From Methylobacterium sp. C25 (GTDB lineage Bacteria; Pseudomonadota; Alphaproteobacteria; Rhizobiales; Beijerinckiaceae): DNA of 64,000 bases. This document shows, piece by piece, positions 1-9,074 of the stretch. Both the position numbers and the translations under genes were made by a program. The stretch lies in assembly GCF_021352225.1 (NCBI RefSeq), contig NZ_JAAUVI010000002.1:496001-560000 (forward strand), read 5' to 3'. Under the pieces are notes generated by a model that did no database searches, was not told the DNA's origin, and worked only from the letters and a program-made list of their open reading frames with translations. Every line of letters begins with the position of its first letter. The stretch's first letter is position 1.

Positions 1-1
1 C

Positions 2-511
2 TCACTACCGGCAGACTTTCCTCTGCCGATCCTGCTTGTCCAGCATATGGGCGCGGCTTTCATGGATGGCTTCGCCGCGTGGCTCGATGGTGTTGTCTCC
101 TTGCCGGTCGCGATCGCTGAAGACGGGGAGCGCCTCGCGCCGTCGCGCGTCTACGTGGCACCGGGCGACCGGCACCTCGAGCTCGCGGCCGGCCGGTCAC
201 TCCGTGTTCTGGAAAGTGCGCCCGTGGGAGGTCAGCGCCCGGCTGCGACTGTGCTGTTCCGATCCGTCGCGCGTCAGGCCGGCGCGCGAGGTCTCGGGAT
301 TTTGCTGACGGGGATGGGCGAGGATGGCGCGCTCGGCCTCCTCGACATGCACCGGGCTGGAGCTCCGACCATTGCCGAGCACGAGAGTACCGCTGTCGTC
401 TATGGCATGCCGGCAGCGGCAGTGCGTCTCTCCGCCGCCGGCAGCGTGCTGCCCCTCGACGAGATCGCGCAGCAGGTCCTGCGGCTCTCTCTGTCCGAGG
501 CTGGGCCATGA
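2..511 (+). CDS. cheB: Chemotaxis methylesterase CheB, C-terminal part (5' end outside window)
   Basis: The reading frame is open from the window edge and ends in a TGA that overlaps the next start codon (ATGA). It encodes the C-terminal part of the CheB catalytic domain, which demethylates glutamate residues of chemoreceptors. Visible landmarks are PILLVQHM (the His of the catalytic triad) near the edge and LLTGMGEDGA (the catalytic Asp) about two thirds along. The catalytic Ser and any receiver domain lie upstream of the window. The 4-base overlap with the following kinase gene implies one operon, so this may be a CheB/CheR-linked signalling module rather than the main flagellar chemotaxis set. 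Confidence 0.9.
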   Translation, partial: SLPADFPLPILLVQHMGAAFMDGFAAWLDGVVSLPVAIAEDGERLAPSRVYVAPGDRHLELAAGRSLRVLESAPVGGQRPAATVLFRSVARQAGARGLGILLTGMGEDGALGLLDMHRAGAPTIAEHESTAVVYGMPAAAVRLSAAGSVLPLDEIAQQVLRLSLSEAGP

Positions 512-2232
512 GCGCCGCGGTGACCGCGGCGAAAGCGCCGGCGCATCTCCTCCTCGTCGAGGATTCGGAGACGCAGGCGCTCGAACTTCGGCTATTGCTC
601 GAAGCGAACGGCTTTGCTGTCGAGCGCTGTGCGACGGCGGAAGCGGCACTCGAACGACTCAATGAGGGCCTGCCTGATCTCGTGGTCGCCGATTACCACC
701 TGCCTGGCATGAACGGAGACGAGTTCACTCGGCAGATGCGCCTGTCTCTGCGCACCCGCGCGCTGCCAGTGCTGATGCTGACGGGCGCCCAGGATGGCGA
801 GCGCCAGGGGCTAGAGAGCGGAGCCGACGCCTATATTGCGAAGTCGACCGACCGGGATCTCTTGGTCCTACGGATCCGAGCGCTGCTGCGCGAGCGCAAG
901 GCGAGCGTTCATTCCGAAGCGGCCGGCGGCTCGGCGTTTCGGCGCGGGCGCATCCTCGTCATCGACGGCAGCGCAACCTACCGTACTTTTTTCGCCGGCC
1001 TCCTCAGCCAGGACGGCCACGCCGTCGAGACCGCCGCGAGCCGCGAGGCGGCACTAATCGCCCTCGACACACCGGGTGCAGCCTTCGACTGCGTCACCGT
1101 CGATCTGAACGGCCACACCTACGATGGCCGCGCGCTCTGTCGTGAGATCGCCGAGCGCCGTCACGCGGCGTCCGATGCCAGCGGCCATCAAGCCTTCCAT
1201 CTCGTTTGCGTCGCCGGGAATGCTCCTGACAAGGAACTGCTTGTCGAAGCCTTCTCGGCAGGTGCCGACGACATCGTCGTCAAAACGGATGGCGAACTCC
1301 TGGCCATGCGTGTGCGCGGGCTCGTACGTCGCCGTTTGCTGGAAGAGGATAACCAGCGGGTATCGGGCGCCTTTGGCGCACGCGAGCGAGCTTTGGAACG
1401 TGCGCGTGCCGAAGCGGAGGCGGCAGAAGCGCGCGCGGCGCTTGCCGATGCGCTGGAACAGGCCAACCGCGATCTCGCAGACGCCAACCGCCGGCTCACC
1501 GACGCGCAGGCCAAGCTCGTCCAGGCTGCCAAAATGGCCTCTCTCGGCGAACTCGTCGCCGGGATCGCCCATGAGATCAACAACCCGTTGGCTTTCATCC
1601 TGGCTCACCAGGGCACAGTGGAACGCGTGCTTGGGGAGGTGCCGGAGCCGAGCGGTGACACTGGCCGGCGCGCCCTAGCCAAGGCGCGCGACCGCGTCGG
1701 CTCCATGCGGATCGGGCTCACCCGAATCCAGGATCTCGTATTGAACCTGCGCAAGTTCTCGCGGCTCGACGAAGGAGAGCGCGCGCTCGTCGATGTGCCT
1801 GAGGCCATCGAGACTGTGCTGGCGTTGCTTCAGCACAAGCTTGGCGACCGCATCACCGTGACGTGCGATTTCTCCGGGCGCCAACAGATGCACTGCACGC
1901 CGGCGCTGCTGAACCAGGTGGTGATGAACATCCTCGGCAATGCCGCCGATGCGATTCCCGGCGAGGGGACCATCTCGGTCTCAACCGTTGCCGAGCCAGA
2001 CACGGACTTGATCCGGATCAGCGATACCGGCCCCGGCATCCCAGAGGAGTTGCGTGAGCGGATCTTCGAGCCGTTCTTCACGACGAAGCCCGTAGGCTCG
2101 GGGACGGGACTAGGCCTGGCGATTGCGTACTCGGTCGTACAAGCGCATAGCGGCACCCTCAGCGTGGAGGTGGCCCAGGGAGGCGGAGCCTGCTTCGTGA
2201 TCGGCATTCCACGGCAGGCGGAACGGGCATGA
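508..2232 (+). CDS. Hybrid histidine kinase, REC-REC-coiled coil-HisKA-HATPase
   Basis: The 574-residue protein starts with an intact receiver domain (about residues 12-128: VEDS acidic pair, phospho-acceptor D62 in VVADYHLPG, T92, K112). A second receiver-like domain (about 147-275) keeps D199 and K259 but has VIDGS where an acidic pair is expected and lacks the switch Thr/Ser, so it is probably not normally phosphorylated. An Ala/Glu/Arg-rich coiled coil (about 285-340) leads to HisKA with the phosphorylated His in GIAHEINNP (H355) and an ATP-binding domain with NILGNAADAI, DTGPGIP and GTGLGLAIA. No membrane segment is visible, so it is cytoplasmic. Start and stop overlap its neighbours by 4 bases, placing it in an operon with cheB and the next kinase. 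Confidence 0.88.
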   Translation: MSAAVTAAKAPAHLLLVEDSETQALELRLLLEANGFAVERCATAEAALERLNEGLPDLVVADYHLPGMNGDEFTRQMRLSLRTRALPVLMLTGAQDGERQGLESGADAYIAKSTDRDLLVLRIRALLRERKASVHSEAAGGSAFRRGRILVIDGSATYRTFFAGLLSQDGHAVETAASREAALIALDTPGAAFDCVTVDLNGHTYDGRALCREIAERRHAASDASGHQAFHLVCVAGNAPDKELLVEAFSAGADDIVVKTDGELLAMRVRGLVRRRLLEEDNQRVSGAFGARERALERARAEAEAAEARAALADALEQANRDLADANRRLTDAQAKLVQAAKMASLGELVAGIAHEINNPLAFILAHQGTVERVLGEVPEPSGDTGRRALAKARDRVGSMRIGLTRIQDLVLNLRKFSRLDEGERALVDVPEAIETVLALLQHKLGDRITVTCDFSGRQQMHCTPALLNQVVMNILGNAADAIPGEGTISVSTVAEPDTDLIRISDTGPGIPEELRERIFEPFFTTKPVGSGTGLGLAIAYSVVQAHSGTLSVEVAQGGGACFVIGIPRQAERA

Positions 2233-4094
2233 GCCTTAAGGGCACGATCCTGGCCGTTGATGACGAGCCGGACATCCTGGTCGCCATCGAAGATCTCTTC
2301 GAGGACGAGTACCGAGTCCTGACCTGCTCAAAGCCGAGCGACGCGCTGGACTTGCTTCGCGCCGAACCGGATCTCGCAGTGATTATCTCGGATCAGCGCA
2401 TGCCGGGCATGACCGGCGACGCGCTTCTGGCAGAGGCGCGCGCCTTCCACGATGCGCAGGCGATCCTGCTCAGCGGCTACGCCGACATGTCGGCGGTGAT
2501 CGCCGCCCTGAACAAGGGCGGCATCATCGGCTACGTGACGAAGCCCTGGGATGCCGTCCTGCTGCGTGCCACGGTGCGCAACGCCTACGAGCGTCATCGC
2601 CTCGCCCGGGATCTCGCAACCGAGCGAGCGCTCTTACGCGGGCTCCTCAACCATTCCGGGGACGCGATCTCGTTCAAGGATGCCGAGGGCCGGCTCGTTC
2701 GGCTCAATGCCCTCAAGGCCGCGCAGCTCGGGCAGGAGGCCGCGGACTGCATCGGCTATCCGGAGCGGGAGTTTCGCGACGAGGCGAGCGGGAAGGCCGT
2801 CGAGCGCGCGGACGCCGCGGCCATCGCGAGCGCAGCACCGTCCGAAGTAATCGTGTCGGAGGGTCCCGTCGGGGTCGAGCGCTGGTCGAACATCACGCGC
2901 GTGCCGATCCGCGGAAATTCCGGGGCGGTCGAGCATTTGGCGACGATCGAGCGAGACATCACCGAGCAGAAGGTGTTGGAGGCACGGCTGCGCCAGTCCG
3001 ACAAGATGCAGGCGCTGGGTACCCTGGCCGGCGGGATCGCTCACGATTTCAACAACTTGCTCACCGCGATCCTCGGCAGCCTGGAACTGGCCGGCCCAAA
3101 AATCGCAGATCAGCCGCGTGTCAAACGGCTGATCGACAACGCCACAGGTGCGGCCCAGCGTGGCTCGGCCCTGACAAAGCGGCTGCTCAGTTTCAGCCGG
3201 TCGGGCGAATTGCGCCTGCGCAATGTGGACGTGAACGCGCTGATCGAGGGGATGAGCGATCTGTTCGGGCGGAGCCTCGGCGGTCTCGTCAGCGTCAGAA
3301 CGAGTCTGCAGGCGGGTCTACCTCAAGCCTGTGTCGACCCCGATCAGCTTGAACTCGCGATCCTGAACCTCTGCATCAACGCCCGCGACGCAATGCCGGA
3401 TGGAGGCACGATCACCCTCACGACACGCGCCGAGTCGATCCGGGGAGATACGGATCTTCGGGACGGCGACTACGCGATTCTCACGGTTGCAGATGAGGGG
3501 ACGGGTATTCCGCCGGAGTTGCTGGAGCGGGTTTGCGAGCCGTTTTTCACCACCAAGGCCGTGGGCCAAGGGACCGGGCTCGGCCTCGCCATGGTTTTCG
3601 GCCTCGCGCAGCAGGCGAAGGGCCTTCTGCGGATCACCAGCGAGGTTGGAATCGGCACTCGGGTCGAACTGGCGTTGCCGCAATCGGGCGAGCCAGCAAC
3701 GGGCGACGTTGCCGCGGCGGCCGGCGGTGGTCCAGCCCTGGCGGCCGGCCCCGCTCGCATTTTGGTGGTCGACGACGACGAGGACGTTCGGCATGTCACC
3801 GCTTCGTTCCTCAGCGGGTTCGGCTACGACGAGACGGAGGCGTCGGACGGCGCCTCAGCGCTTGCGATGATGGAACGCGCCGAGTTTGACTTGGTCGTCG
3901 CTGACCTGGCTATGCCAGGCATGAGCGGGATCGAGTTCGCGGCGGAGGTCCGCCAGCGCTTCTCTGACATCCCGGTGTTGATCCTGACCGGGCATGCCGA
4001 GGCGATGCCGATCCCGGATGATCTGCCCGTCCTGGCAAAGCCGTTCGACTCGGCCGACCTCGCGCGCTGCGTCTCGACATTGCTGTCCGCCTGA
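2229..4094 (+). CDS. Hybrid histidine kinase, REC-PAS-HisKA-HATPase-REC
   Basis: The 621-residue cytoplasmic protein begins with a receiver domain (D11-D12 pair, D55 in IISDQRMPG, K105 in VTKPWD) of the type that often precedes output or kinase modules. A PAS-like segment (about 135-245, ending in the PAC-like IERDITEQK) follows. HisKA carries H272 in GGIAHDFNNLL. The HATPase domain has NLCINARDAM, DEGTGIP and GTGLGLAMV. A C-terminal receiver (about 508-621) has VDDDED, VVADLAMPG and LAKPFD. The AHDFNN H-box and terminal receiver are typical of soluble hybrid kinases of Rhizobiales. It overlaps the preceding kinase by 4 bases, so the two are probably co-translated and may exchange phosphoryl groups; that partnership is inferred. 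Confidence 0.88.
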   Translation: MSLKGTILAVDDEPDILVAIEDLFEDEYRVLTCSKPSDALDLLRAEPDLAVIISDQRMPGMTGDALLAEARAFHDAQAILLSGYADMSAVIAALNKGGIIGYVTKPWDAVLLRATVRNAYERHRLARDLATERALLRGLLNHSGDAISFKDAEGRLVRLNALKAAQLGQEAADCIGYPEREFRDEASGKAVERADAAAIASAAPSEVIVSEGPVGVERWSNITRVPIRGNSGAVEHLATIERDITEQKVLEARLRQSDKMQALGTLAGGIAHDFNNLLTAILGSLELAGPKIADQPRVKRLIDNATGAAQRGSALTKRLLSFSRSGELRLRNVDVNALIEGMSDLFGRSLGGLVSVRTSLQAGLPQACVDPDQLELAILNLCINARDAMPDGGTITLTTRAESIRGDTDLRDGDYAILTVADEGTGIPPELLERVCEPFFTTKAVGQGTGLGLAMVFGLAQQAKGLLRITSEVGIGTRVELALPQSGEPATGDVAAAAGGGPALAAGPARILVVDDDEDVRHVTASFLSGFGYDETEASDGASALAMMERAEFDLVVADLAMPGMSGIEFAAEVRQRFSDIPVLILTGHAEAMPIPDDLPVLAKPFDSADLARCVSTLLSA

Positions 4095-4157
4095 CCGCGA
4101 GGACGCTGTACGGTCCGCCAGTAACAGGGGCGACTGCAGGGAACAGCCGTGGCGCGC

Positions 4158-4176
4158 TCGGCGGCACAGCCGCCGA
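4158..4176 (+). terminator. Hairpin after the kinase operon, possible terminator
   Basis: TCGGCGGC pairs perfectly with GCCGCCGA across a three-base ACA loop, 64 bases after the kinase stop codon. It is followed by an AT-rich run (ATATTTG) and not by a clean T tract, so termination is only possible. It could also be the 5' part of the serC leader. Confidence 0.35.
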
Positions 4177-4220
4177 ATATTTGAAGGCCCATCTTGCTTT
4201 TCAGCAAGAACTCGATCATC

Positions 4221-4278
4221 CCCGCCAGCGGGACACCTCCCCCCAACGGGAGGCGCCCATCTGTAAGGATGGATTGAC
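4221..4278 (+). promoter_or_regulatory. serC leader RNA (serC-motif-like tandem hairpins)
   Basis: Three small hairpins lie directly before serC: CCCG/CGGG (4221-4232), CCTCCC with GGGAGG around a CCCAAC loop (4236-4253), and CCATC with GATGG around a TGTAAG loop (4257-4272). The probable ribosome binding site, AAGGATGGA, sits in the loop and 3' strand of the last hairpin, 6-12 bases before the ATG. A serC RNA motif is known upstream of serC-serA in Alphaproteobacteria; assignment to that family is from position and general shape and was not made by a covariance model. Its ligand is unknown to me. Confidence 0.6.
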
Positions 4279-5451
4279 ATGATAGATCGGCCCAACACGC
4301 GCCCGCGCGTGCCTAATTTCTCGTCTGGACCTACGGCCAAGCGCCCTGGCTGGACACTCGCCGCGCTAGACGGCGCCGCCCTCGGGCGCTCCCACAGATC
4401 CGCTCCCGGCAAGGCCAAGCTCCGCGAGGCCATCGAGCTGACGCGCGAGGTTCTGCGCGTGCCGGCCGATTACCGCATCGGCATCGTGCCCGCCTCGGAT
4501 ACCGGCGCCATGGAAATGGCGATGTGGTCGATGCTCGGCCCGAAGCCGGTCGAGGTCATGGCCTGGGATTCCTTCGGGGCCGAGTGGGTCACCGACACGC
4601 TCAAGCAGCTCAAGATCGACCCGATCGTGCGCACGACGGAGCACGGCGTTCTGCCGGCCCTCGACGCGATCGATACGCGGCACAACGACATCGTCTTCAC
4701 CTGGAACGGCACCACGGCCGGCGTGCGCATCCCGCACAGCGACTGGATCGCCGACGACCGCGAGGGCGTCACGATCTGCGACGCCACCTCCGCAGCTTTC
4801 GCGATGCCACTGCCGTGGGACAAGCTCGATGTCGTCACCTATTCCTGGCAGAAGGTGATGGGCGGCGAGGCCGCGCACGGCATGCTGATCCTCTCGCCCC
4901 GCGCCGTGGCGCGCATCGAGAGCCACGTTCCGGCTTGGCCGCTGCCGAAGATCTTCCGCATGACCAAGGGCGGAAAGCTGATCGAAGGCATCTTCCAGGG
5001 CGACACCATCAACACGCCCTCGATGCTCGCGGTCGAGGACTATCTCGACACGCTGAGATGGGGCCAGTCGATCGGCGGGCTCGACGCGCTGCATGCGCGC
5101 GCCGACGCCAACGCCAAGGTGCTCCACGACTGGGTCGCCCGGACCCCTTGGATCGGCCACCTCGCCATGGACCCGGCGACCTACACCAACACGGGCGTCT
5201 GCCTCGTGATCTCCGACCCCGAGGTTCTCGCCCAGGGTGATGCGGTGGTGGCGAAGGTCGCCAAGGGCATCGTCGACCGGCTCGACAAGGAAGGCGTCGC
5301 CTACGATCTCGGCGCCTACCGGGATGCGCCTCCCGGCCTGCGCATCTGGTGCGGTGCGACCGTCGAGGCCTCCGACCTCGAGGCGCTGACGCCGTGGCTC
5401 GACTGGGCGTTCTTCGAAGAGAAGAAGGCTTTGGCTGCCGCTGCGGCATAG
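4279..5451 (+). CDS. serC: Phosphoserine aminotransferase
   Basis: This PLP enzyme transfers an amino group from glutamate to 3-phosphohydroxypyruvate, step two of the phosphorylated serine pathway. The 390-residue protein begins with NFSSGPTAKRPGW, typical of the alphaproteobacterial SerC type. The PLP lysine is visible in TYSWQKVMGGEAAHG (about K192) and the phosphate-binding SRS-like HRSAPGK lies near residue 40. The ATG has an AAGGATGGA ribosome binding site buried in a hairpin. serA follows on the same strand after a 200-base spacer that contains a palindromic repeat. In methylotrophs this biosynthetic route is separate from the assimilatory serine cycle. Confidence 0.95.
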   Translation: MIDRPNTRPRVPNFSSGPTAKRPGWTLAALDGAALGRSHRSAPGKAKLREAIELTREVLRVPADYRIGIVPASDTGAMEMAMWSMLGPKPVEVMAWDSFGAEWVTDTLKQLKIDPIVRTTEHGVLPALDAIDTRHNDIVFTWNGTTAGVRIPHSDWIADDREGVTICDATSAAFAMPLPWDKLDVVTYSWQKVMGGEAAHGMLILSPRAVARIESHVPAWPLPKIFRMTKGGKLIEGIFQGDTINTPSMLAVEDYLDTLRWGQSIGGLDALHARADANAKVLHDWVARTPWIGHLAMDPATYTNTGVCLVISDPEVLAQGDAVVAKVAKGIVDRLDKEGVAYDLGAYRDAPPGLRIWCGATVEASDLEALTPWLDWAFFEEKKALAAAAA

Positions 5452-5463
5452 CTCGACGTGCTC

Positions 5464-5601
5464 AACCCTCTCCCCTCTGCGGGAGAGGGTGCCTCGCGGA
5501 TGCGAGGCGGGAGAGGGGAGCGCCCTCTCCGGAAATGTCGCACCCCTCTCCCGACCCTCGCTGACGCGAGGGCCACCCTCTCCCGCGGAGGGGAGAGGGT
5601 T
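5464..5601. repeat. CCCTCTCCC palindromic intergenic repeat
   Basis: A 28-base arm at 5464-5491 is the reverse complement of 5574-5601 with one mismatch, and the interior holds further CCTCTCCC/GGGAGAGG and CTCGC/GCGAG inverted pairs. It fills most of the serC-serA spacer. Elements of this kind are scattered through Rhizobiales genomes. When transcribed it would form a very stable multi-branched structure between the two genes. Confidence 0.8.
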
Positions 5602-5652
5602 CGCGCGGGTGCGTCTCGCTACATCCCCTTTCCCTTCGAGCCGGAGGCCATC

Positions 5653-7245
5653 ATGCCCGCTCCCAAAGTTCTGATTTCCGACGCCCTATCGGAAGCCGCC
5701 GTCCAGATCTTCCGTGATCGGGGCATCGAGGTCGATTTCCAGCCGAACCTCGGCAAGGACAAGGAAGGCCTCGCCGCCATCATCGCCAACTATGACGGCC
5801 TCGCCATCCGCTCGAACACCAAGGCGACGGCCAAGCTCCTCGCCGAGGCGAAGAACCTCAAGGTGATCGGCCGTGCCGGCATCGGCGTCGACAATGTCGA
5901 CGTTCCGGCGGCGACCGCCAAGGGCGTGATCGTGATGAACACGCCGTTCGGCAACTCGATCACCACCGCCGAACACGCCATCGCCATGATGTTCGCGCTG
6001 GCCCGCCAGATCCCGCAGGCAGACGTCTCCACCCAGGCCGGCAAGTGGGAGAAGAACCGCTTCATGGGTATCGAGCTGACGGCCAAGACACTCGGCGTCA
6101 TCGGCTGCGGCAATATCGGCGCGAACGTCGCCGAGCGGGCCATCGGCCTGAAGCTGAAGGTGATCGCCTACGATCCCTTCCTGTCCCCCGAGCGGGCGCT
6201 AGCCCTCGGCGTCGAGAAGGTCGAGCTCGACCAACTGCTCGCGCGGGCCGACATCATCACGCTGCACGTGCCGATGACGGACAAGACCCGCAACGTCCTC
6301 TCGGAGGAAAACCTTGCCAAGACGAAGCGCGGCGTGCGGATCGTCAACTGCGCCCGTGGCGGACTCGTCGACGAGCAGGCCTTGCGCGCAGCCCTCGACT
6401 CCGGCCACGTTGCCGGTGCGGCCTTCGACGTGTTCGTGACGGAGCCGGCGACGGAGAACCCGCTCTTCGGGCACCCGAACGTCATCTGCACGCCGCATCT
6501 CGGCGCCTCGACCTCTGAGGCGCAGGAAAACGTGGCGCTACAGGTCGCCGAGCAGATGTCGGACTACCTGCTCTCCGGCGCCATCTCCAATGCGGTCAAC
6601 TTCCCGTCAATCTCGGCGGAGGAAGCACCGCGCCTCAAGCCCTTCGTGGCCCTCGCCGAAAAGCTCGGCTCGTTCCTCGGCCAGCTCACCGAAGCGCCGA
6701 TCAAGGGCATCCGCATCACGTACGAGGGCGCGGTCGCCGACATGAACACCCGCGCGCTCACCTCCGCCGCCGTGACAGGCGTGTTGCGGCCGTTCCTGCA
6801 GGACGTGAACATGGTCTCCGCGCCGGTCATCGCGAAGGATCGTGGCATCGTCATCGACGAGGTGAAGCGAGAGGGCGGTGTCAGCGATTACGAATCGCTC
6901 ATCCGCATCACGGTCGACGCCGAGGACATGCCGCGGGATGCTGCTGGCACTGTTTTCCACGACGGTAAGCCGCGCATCGTCGAGATCCGCAGCATCGAAA
7001 TGGACGCCGCACTCGCCCCGCACATGCTCTACGTGCGCAATCATGACCGGCCGGGCTTCATCGGCGCGTTCGGCAGCGTACTCGGCGAGGCTGGCGTCAA
7101 CATCGGCACGTTCAGCCTCGGCCGCGATGTGGAAGGCGGGAACGCCATCGCTTTCGTCGCCGTGGACGCTCCGGTGCCGGGAGACGTTCTGCGCCGCATC
7201 GAGGCGATCCCACAGGTGAAGCGGGTACGGCCGGTCAACTTCTGA
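5653..7245 (+). CDS. serA: D-3-phosphoglycerate dehydrogenase
   Basis: It oxidises 3-phosphoglycerate to 3-phosphohydroxypyruvate with NAD, the first step of serine synthesis. I start it at the ATG of MPAPKVLISDAL, preceded by CCGGAGGCCATC; a longer frame upstream only reads through the intergenic repeat. The 530-residue protein is the long SerA type: NAD motif GVIGCGNIGANV, catalytic Arg in NCARGGLVDE, Glu in FVTEPATENP and His in CTPHLGAST, then an intervening allosteric substrate-binding domain and a C-terminal ACT domain (about 455-530, MLYVRNHDRPGFIGAFGSV). The ACT domain suggests serine feedback, which is a family inference. Confidence 0.95.
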   Translation: MPAPKVLISDALSEAAVQIFRDRGIEVDFQPNLGKDKEGLAAIIANYDGLAIRSNTKATAKLLAEAKNLKVIGRAGIGVDNVDVPAATAKGVIVMNTPFGNSITTAEHAIAMMFALARQIPQADVSTQAGKWEKNRFMGIELTAKTLGVIGCGNIGANVAERAIGLKLKVIAYDPFLSPERALALGVEKVELDQLLARADIITLHVPMTDKTRNVLSEENLAKTKRGVRIVNCARGGLVDEQALRAALDSGHVAGAAFDVFVTEPATENPLFGHPNVICTPHLGASTSEAQENVALQVAEQMSDYLLSGAISNAVNFPSISAEEAPRLKPFVALAEKLGSFLGQLTEAPIKGIRITYEGAVADMNTRALTSAAVTGVLRPFLQDVNMVSAPVIAKDRGIVIDEVKREGGVSDYESLIRITVDAEDMPRDAAGTVFHDGKPRIVEIRSIEMDAALAPHMLYVRNHDRPGFIGAFGSVLGEAGVNIGTFSLGRDVEGGNAIAFVAVDAPVPGDVLRRIEAIPQVKRVRPVNF

Positions 7246-7274
7246 AGCCGCGGCCAGACCGATCAGTCGCCAAG

Positions 7275-7302
7275 GACACTCGGCTCGCCTGAGCCGGGTG
7301 TC
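7275..7302 (+). terminator. Hairpin downstream of serA
   Basis: GACACTCGGCTC pairs with GAGCCGGGTGTC (one T-G wobble) around a GCCT loop, 29 bases after the serA stop and between convergent genes. There is no strong T run, so it may act as a bidirectional processing or termination stem. Confidence 0.5.
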
Positions 7303-7336
7303 TGCCGTCATTGACGGCCGCGCTTCCGCGCGAAGA

Positions 7337-8896
7337 CTATTCCTTCTGACGATCGAGCGTACCGAGACCATAGGCGTTCATCGCTTCCACGGTCATCGCG
7401 CTGGCGTTGCCATCGCTGCCGATGGTGAAGCGGATCGCGGACGGTCGGTTTGGAGCCTCCGCATCCGGAAAGGCGAGGAACAGATCCCGATCGAAATGGC
7501 GCAGCGGATAGGTGCGCGCACCATCGGGCCCGATCGTCAGCGTCAGGCCACCGTTCACCTCGGCCACGATCGCTTGCCCGACGAAAGCATTGGCGTACCG
7601 GCCGCTATAGGATGCGAGCGTCAGGGATGCCGTCGCGCCGGCCGGAGGCTGGGCGTACGTGGCCTTGGCCTCGGCGATCGCTGGCCCGAACATGGCCGTG
7701 TACACGTCGCCCCAATCCTTCACCCAATCCCGGCCCACCGTCCCGTCGAAGACGAGGTCGGCGAAGCTGTCCGCCAATCCCTCCGGCACGCCCGACGGAA
7801 AGGCGTTCGTCAGGAGAACGATGCCGAACCTCGGCTTCGGATGGATCGAGACCAGCGTTTGCGCTCCGACACTGAAGGCGCCGGCATGGCCCCAAGTGAG
7901 CCCATGGCGGCCGAATTCGACGTTCCAGCCCAGCCCGTAGAACGAGGCGCCTCCGCTGACGGGATTGGTACCTCGTGACGTCAACGGCACATGGGTATCG
8001 TCAAGCGCAGACGCGGCGATGAGTTGCTTGCCATCGAAGCGTCCGTTGCCGATTTCGAGTTGCAGCCACTGGGCGAGATCACGCGCGTTGGCGCTGATGC
8101 CTCCGGCCGGCGCCTGCGGATCTGGATTGCGCTGGACCCGCGCAACCCATGCCCCCGCGGCTCGGACGTGCAAAGCGGCTCGATTGGTGCGTGTCAGGAA
8201 GTCCGCGTGGGTCGTACTCGTGGAGGCCATGCCGAGCGGGCCAAAGAGCTTCTCCCGGGCCACAATGTCCCAGGGTTTGCCAGTCGGCTTCGCGGCGGCG
8301 ACGGCACCCTCCGTCAGGCCGAAGTTGCTGTAGGAATAGCCTGCGCGGAAGCTGGATGACGGTGGGACGAGGCGCAATCGGTGCAGGATCTCGGCCTGGG
8401 CGTAACCGATATCTTCGAGATCGTTCCCGGCGATGCCCGGTAGGCCGCTGCGGTGATTGAACAGATCCCGCACGGTCACCTGGGAGGTCGGATAGGCGTC
8501 GTGGAGCTGAAACCCAGGATCGAGATCCGAAACGCGCGAGTCCCAACCGACCACGCCTTCGCTCACCAGAGCCGCCACCACAGTTGCGGAAATCGGCTTC
8601 GACAGGGAAGCGATCTGAAAGACCGTCTCGGCGTCGACGAGATCGGGTTTGCCCACTTCCCTGCGGCCGAAACCCTTCAGGAAGAGCGTTCGGTCCTCGA
8701 ACGCCACCGCAATTGCGAGTCCCGGGACGAGGCCAGCATCGATGACCTGCCTCGCCAACGCTTCGAGTTTCGGCAACGCCAACTCGATCTGAGCCTGCGT
8801 GACGGTCTGCGCTGCTGCAGCACGCGCTTCTATGACTGCAAAGCCGAGCAGAAGGCATGCAAACTTGAAGCCTCTGCTCGAACGAGATCGCGACAT
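7337..8896 (-). CDS. Secreted serine hydrolase, beta-lactamase/transpeptidase-like (class C fold)
   Basis: The 519-residue protein starts at MSRSRSSRGFKFAC with an N-terminal signal peptide ending near ARAAAAQT, so it acts in the periplasm. A frame extending upstream to 9007 has no membrane or domain content and was rejected. The penicillin-binding fold shows SxxK as SLSK (in QIASLSKPIS), the YSN-type motif as YSNFGL and a third motif HAG in WGHAGAFSVG. These fit beta-lactamase-related esterases, D-aminopeptidases and carboxypeptidases; the real substrate cannot be told. A C-terminal region of about 120 residues resembles the extra beta domain seen in such proteins. It converges on serA and stands alone. 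Confidence 0.82.
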   Translation of the reverse strand: MSRSRSSRGFKFACLLLGFAVIEARAAAAQTVTQAQIELALPKLEALARQVIDAGLVPGLAIAVAFEDRTLFLKGFGRREVGKPDLVDAETVFQIASLSKPISATVVAALVSEGVVGWDSRVSDLDPGFQLHDAYPTSQVTVRDLFNHRSGLPGIAGNDLEDIGYAQAEILHRLRLVPPSSSFRAGYSYSNFGLTEGAVAAAKPTGKPWDIVAREKLFGPLGMASTSTTHADFLTRTNRAALHVRAAGAWVARVQRNPDPQAPAGGISANARDLAQWLQLEIGNGRFDGKQLIAASALDDTHVPLTSRGTNPVSGGASFYGLGWNVEFGRHGLTWGHAGAFSVGAQTLVSIHPKPRFGIVLLTNAFPSGVPEGLADSFADLVFDGTVGRDWVKDWGDVYTAMFGPAIAEAKATYAQPPAGATASLTLASYSGRYANAFVGQAIVAEVNGGLTLTIGPDGARTYPLRHFDRDLFLAFPDAEAPNRPSAIRFTIGSDGNASAMTVEAMNAYGLGTLDRQKE

Positions 8897-9074
8897 CGCA
8901 CCACCGCTTCGATCTCGGTCGGCCGCAGTCAGAGCGGGGCTGTGCACCGGCCTTAACAATCGATGTTGCCGGCATGAGGCCGACGGCTCCATGCGAAGCA
9001 GCCTCATCCGACGCCGACGGCTCGATGGACTGCCTCGCTGAGTTTCCCATCGTCGCCGAAACGACTTGGGTCCT

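Noticed and set aside
4366..5160. 264-residue minus-strand open frame
   Set aside because: Antisense to serC, with no domain.
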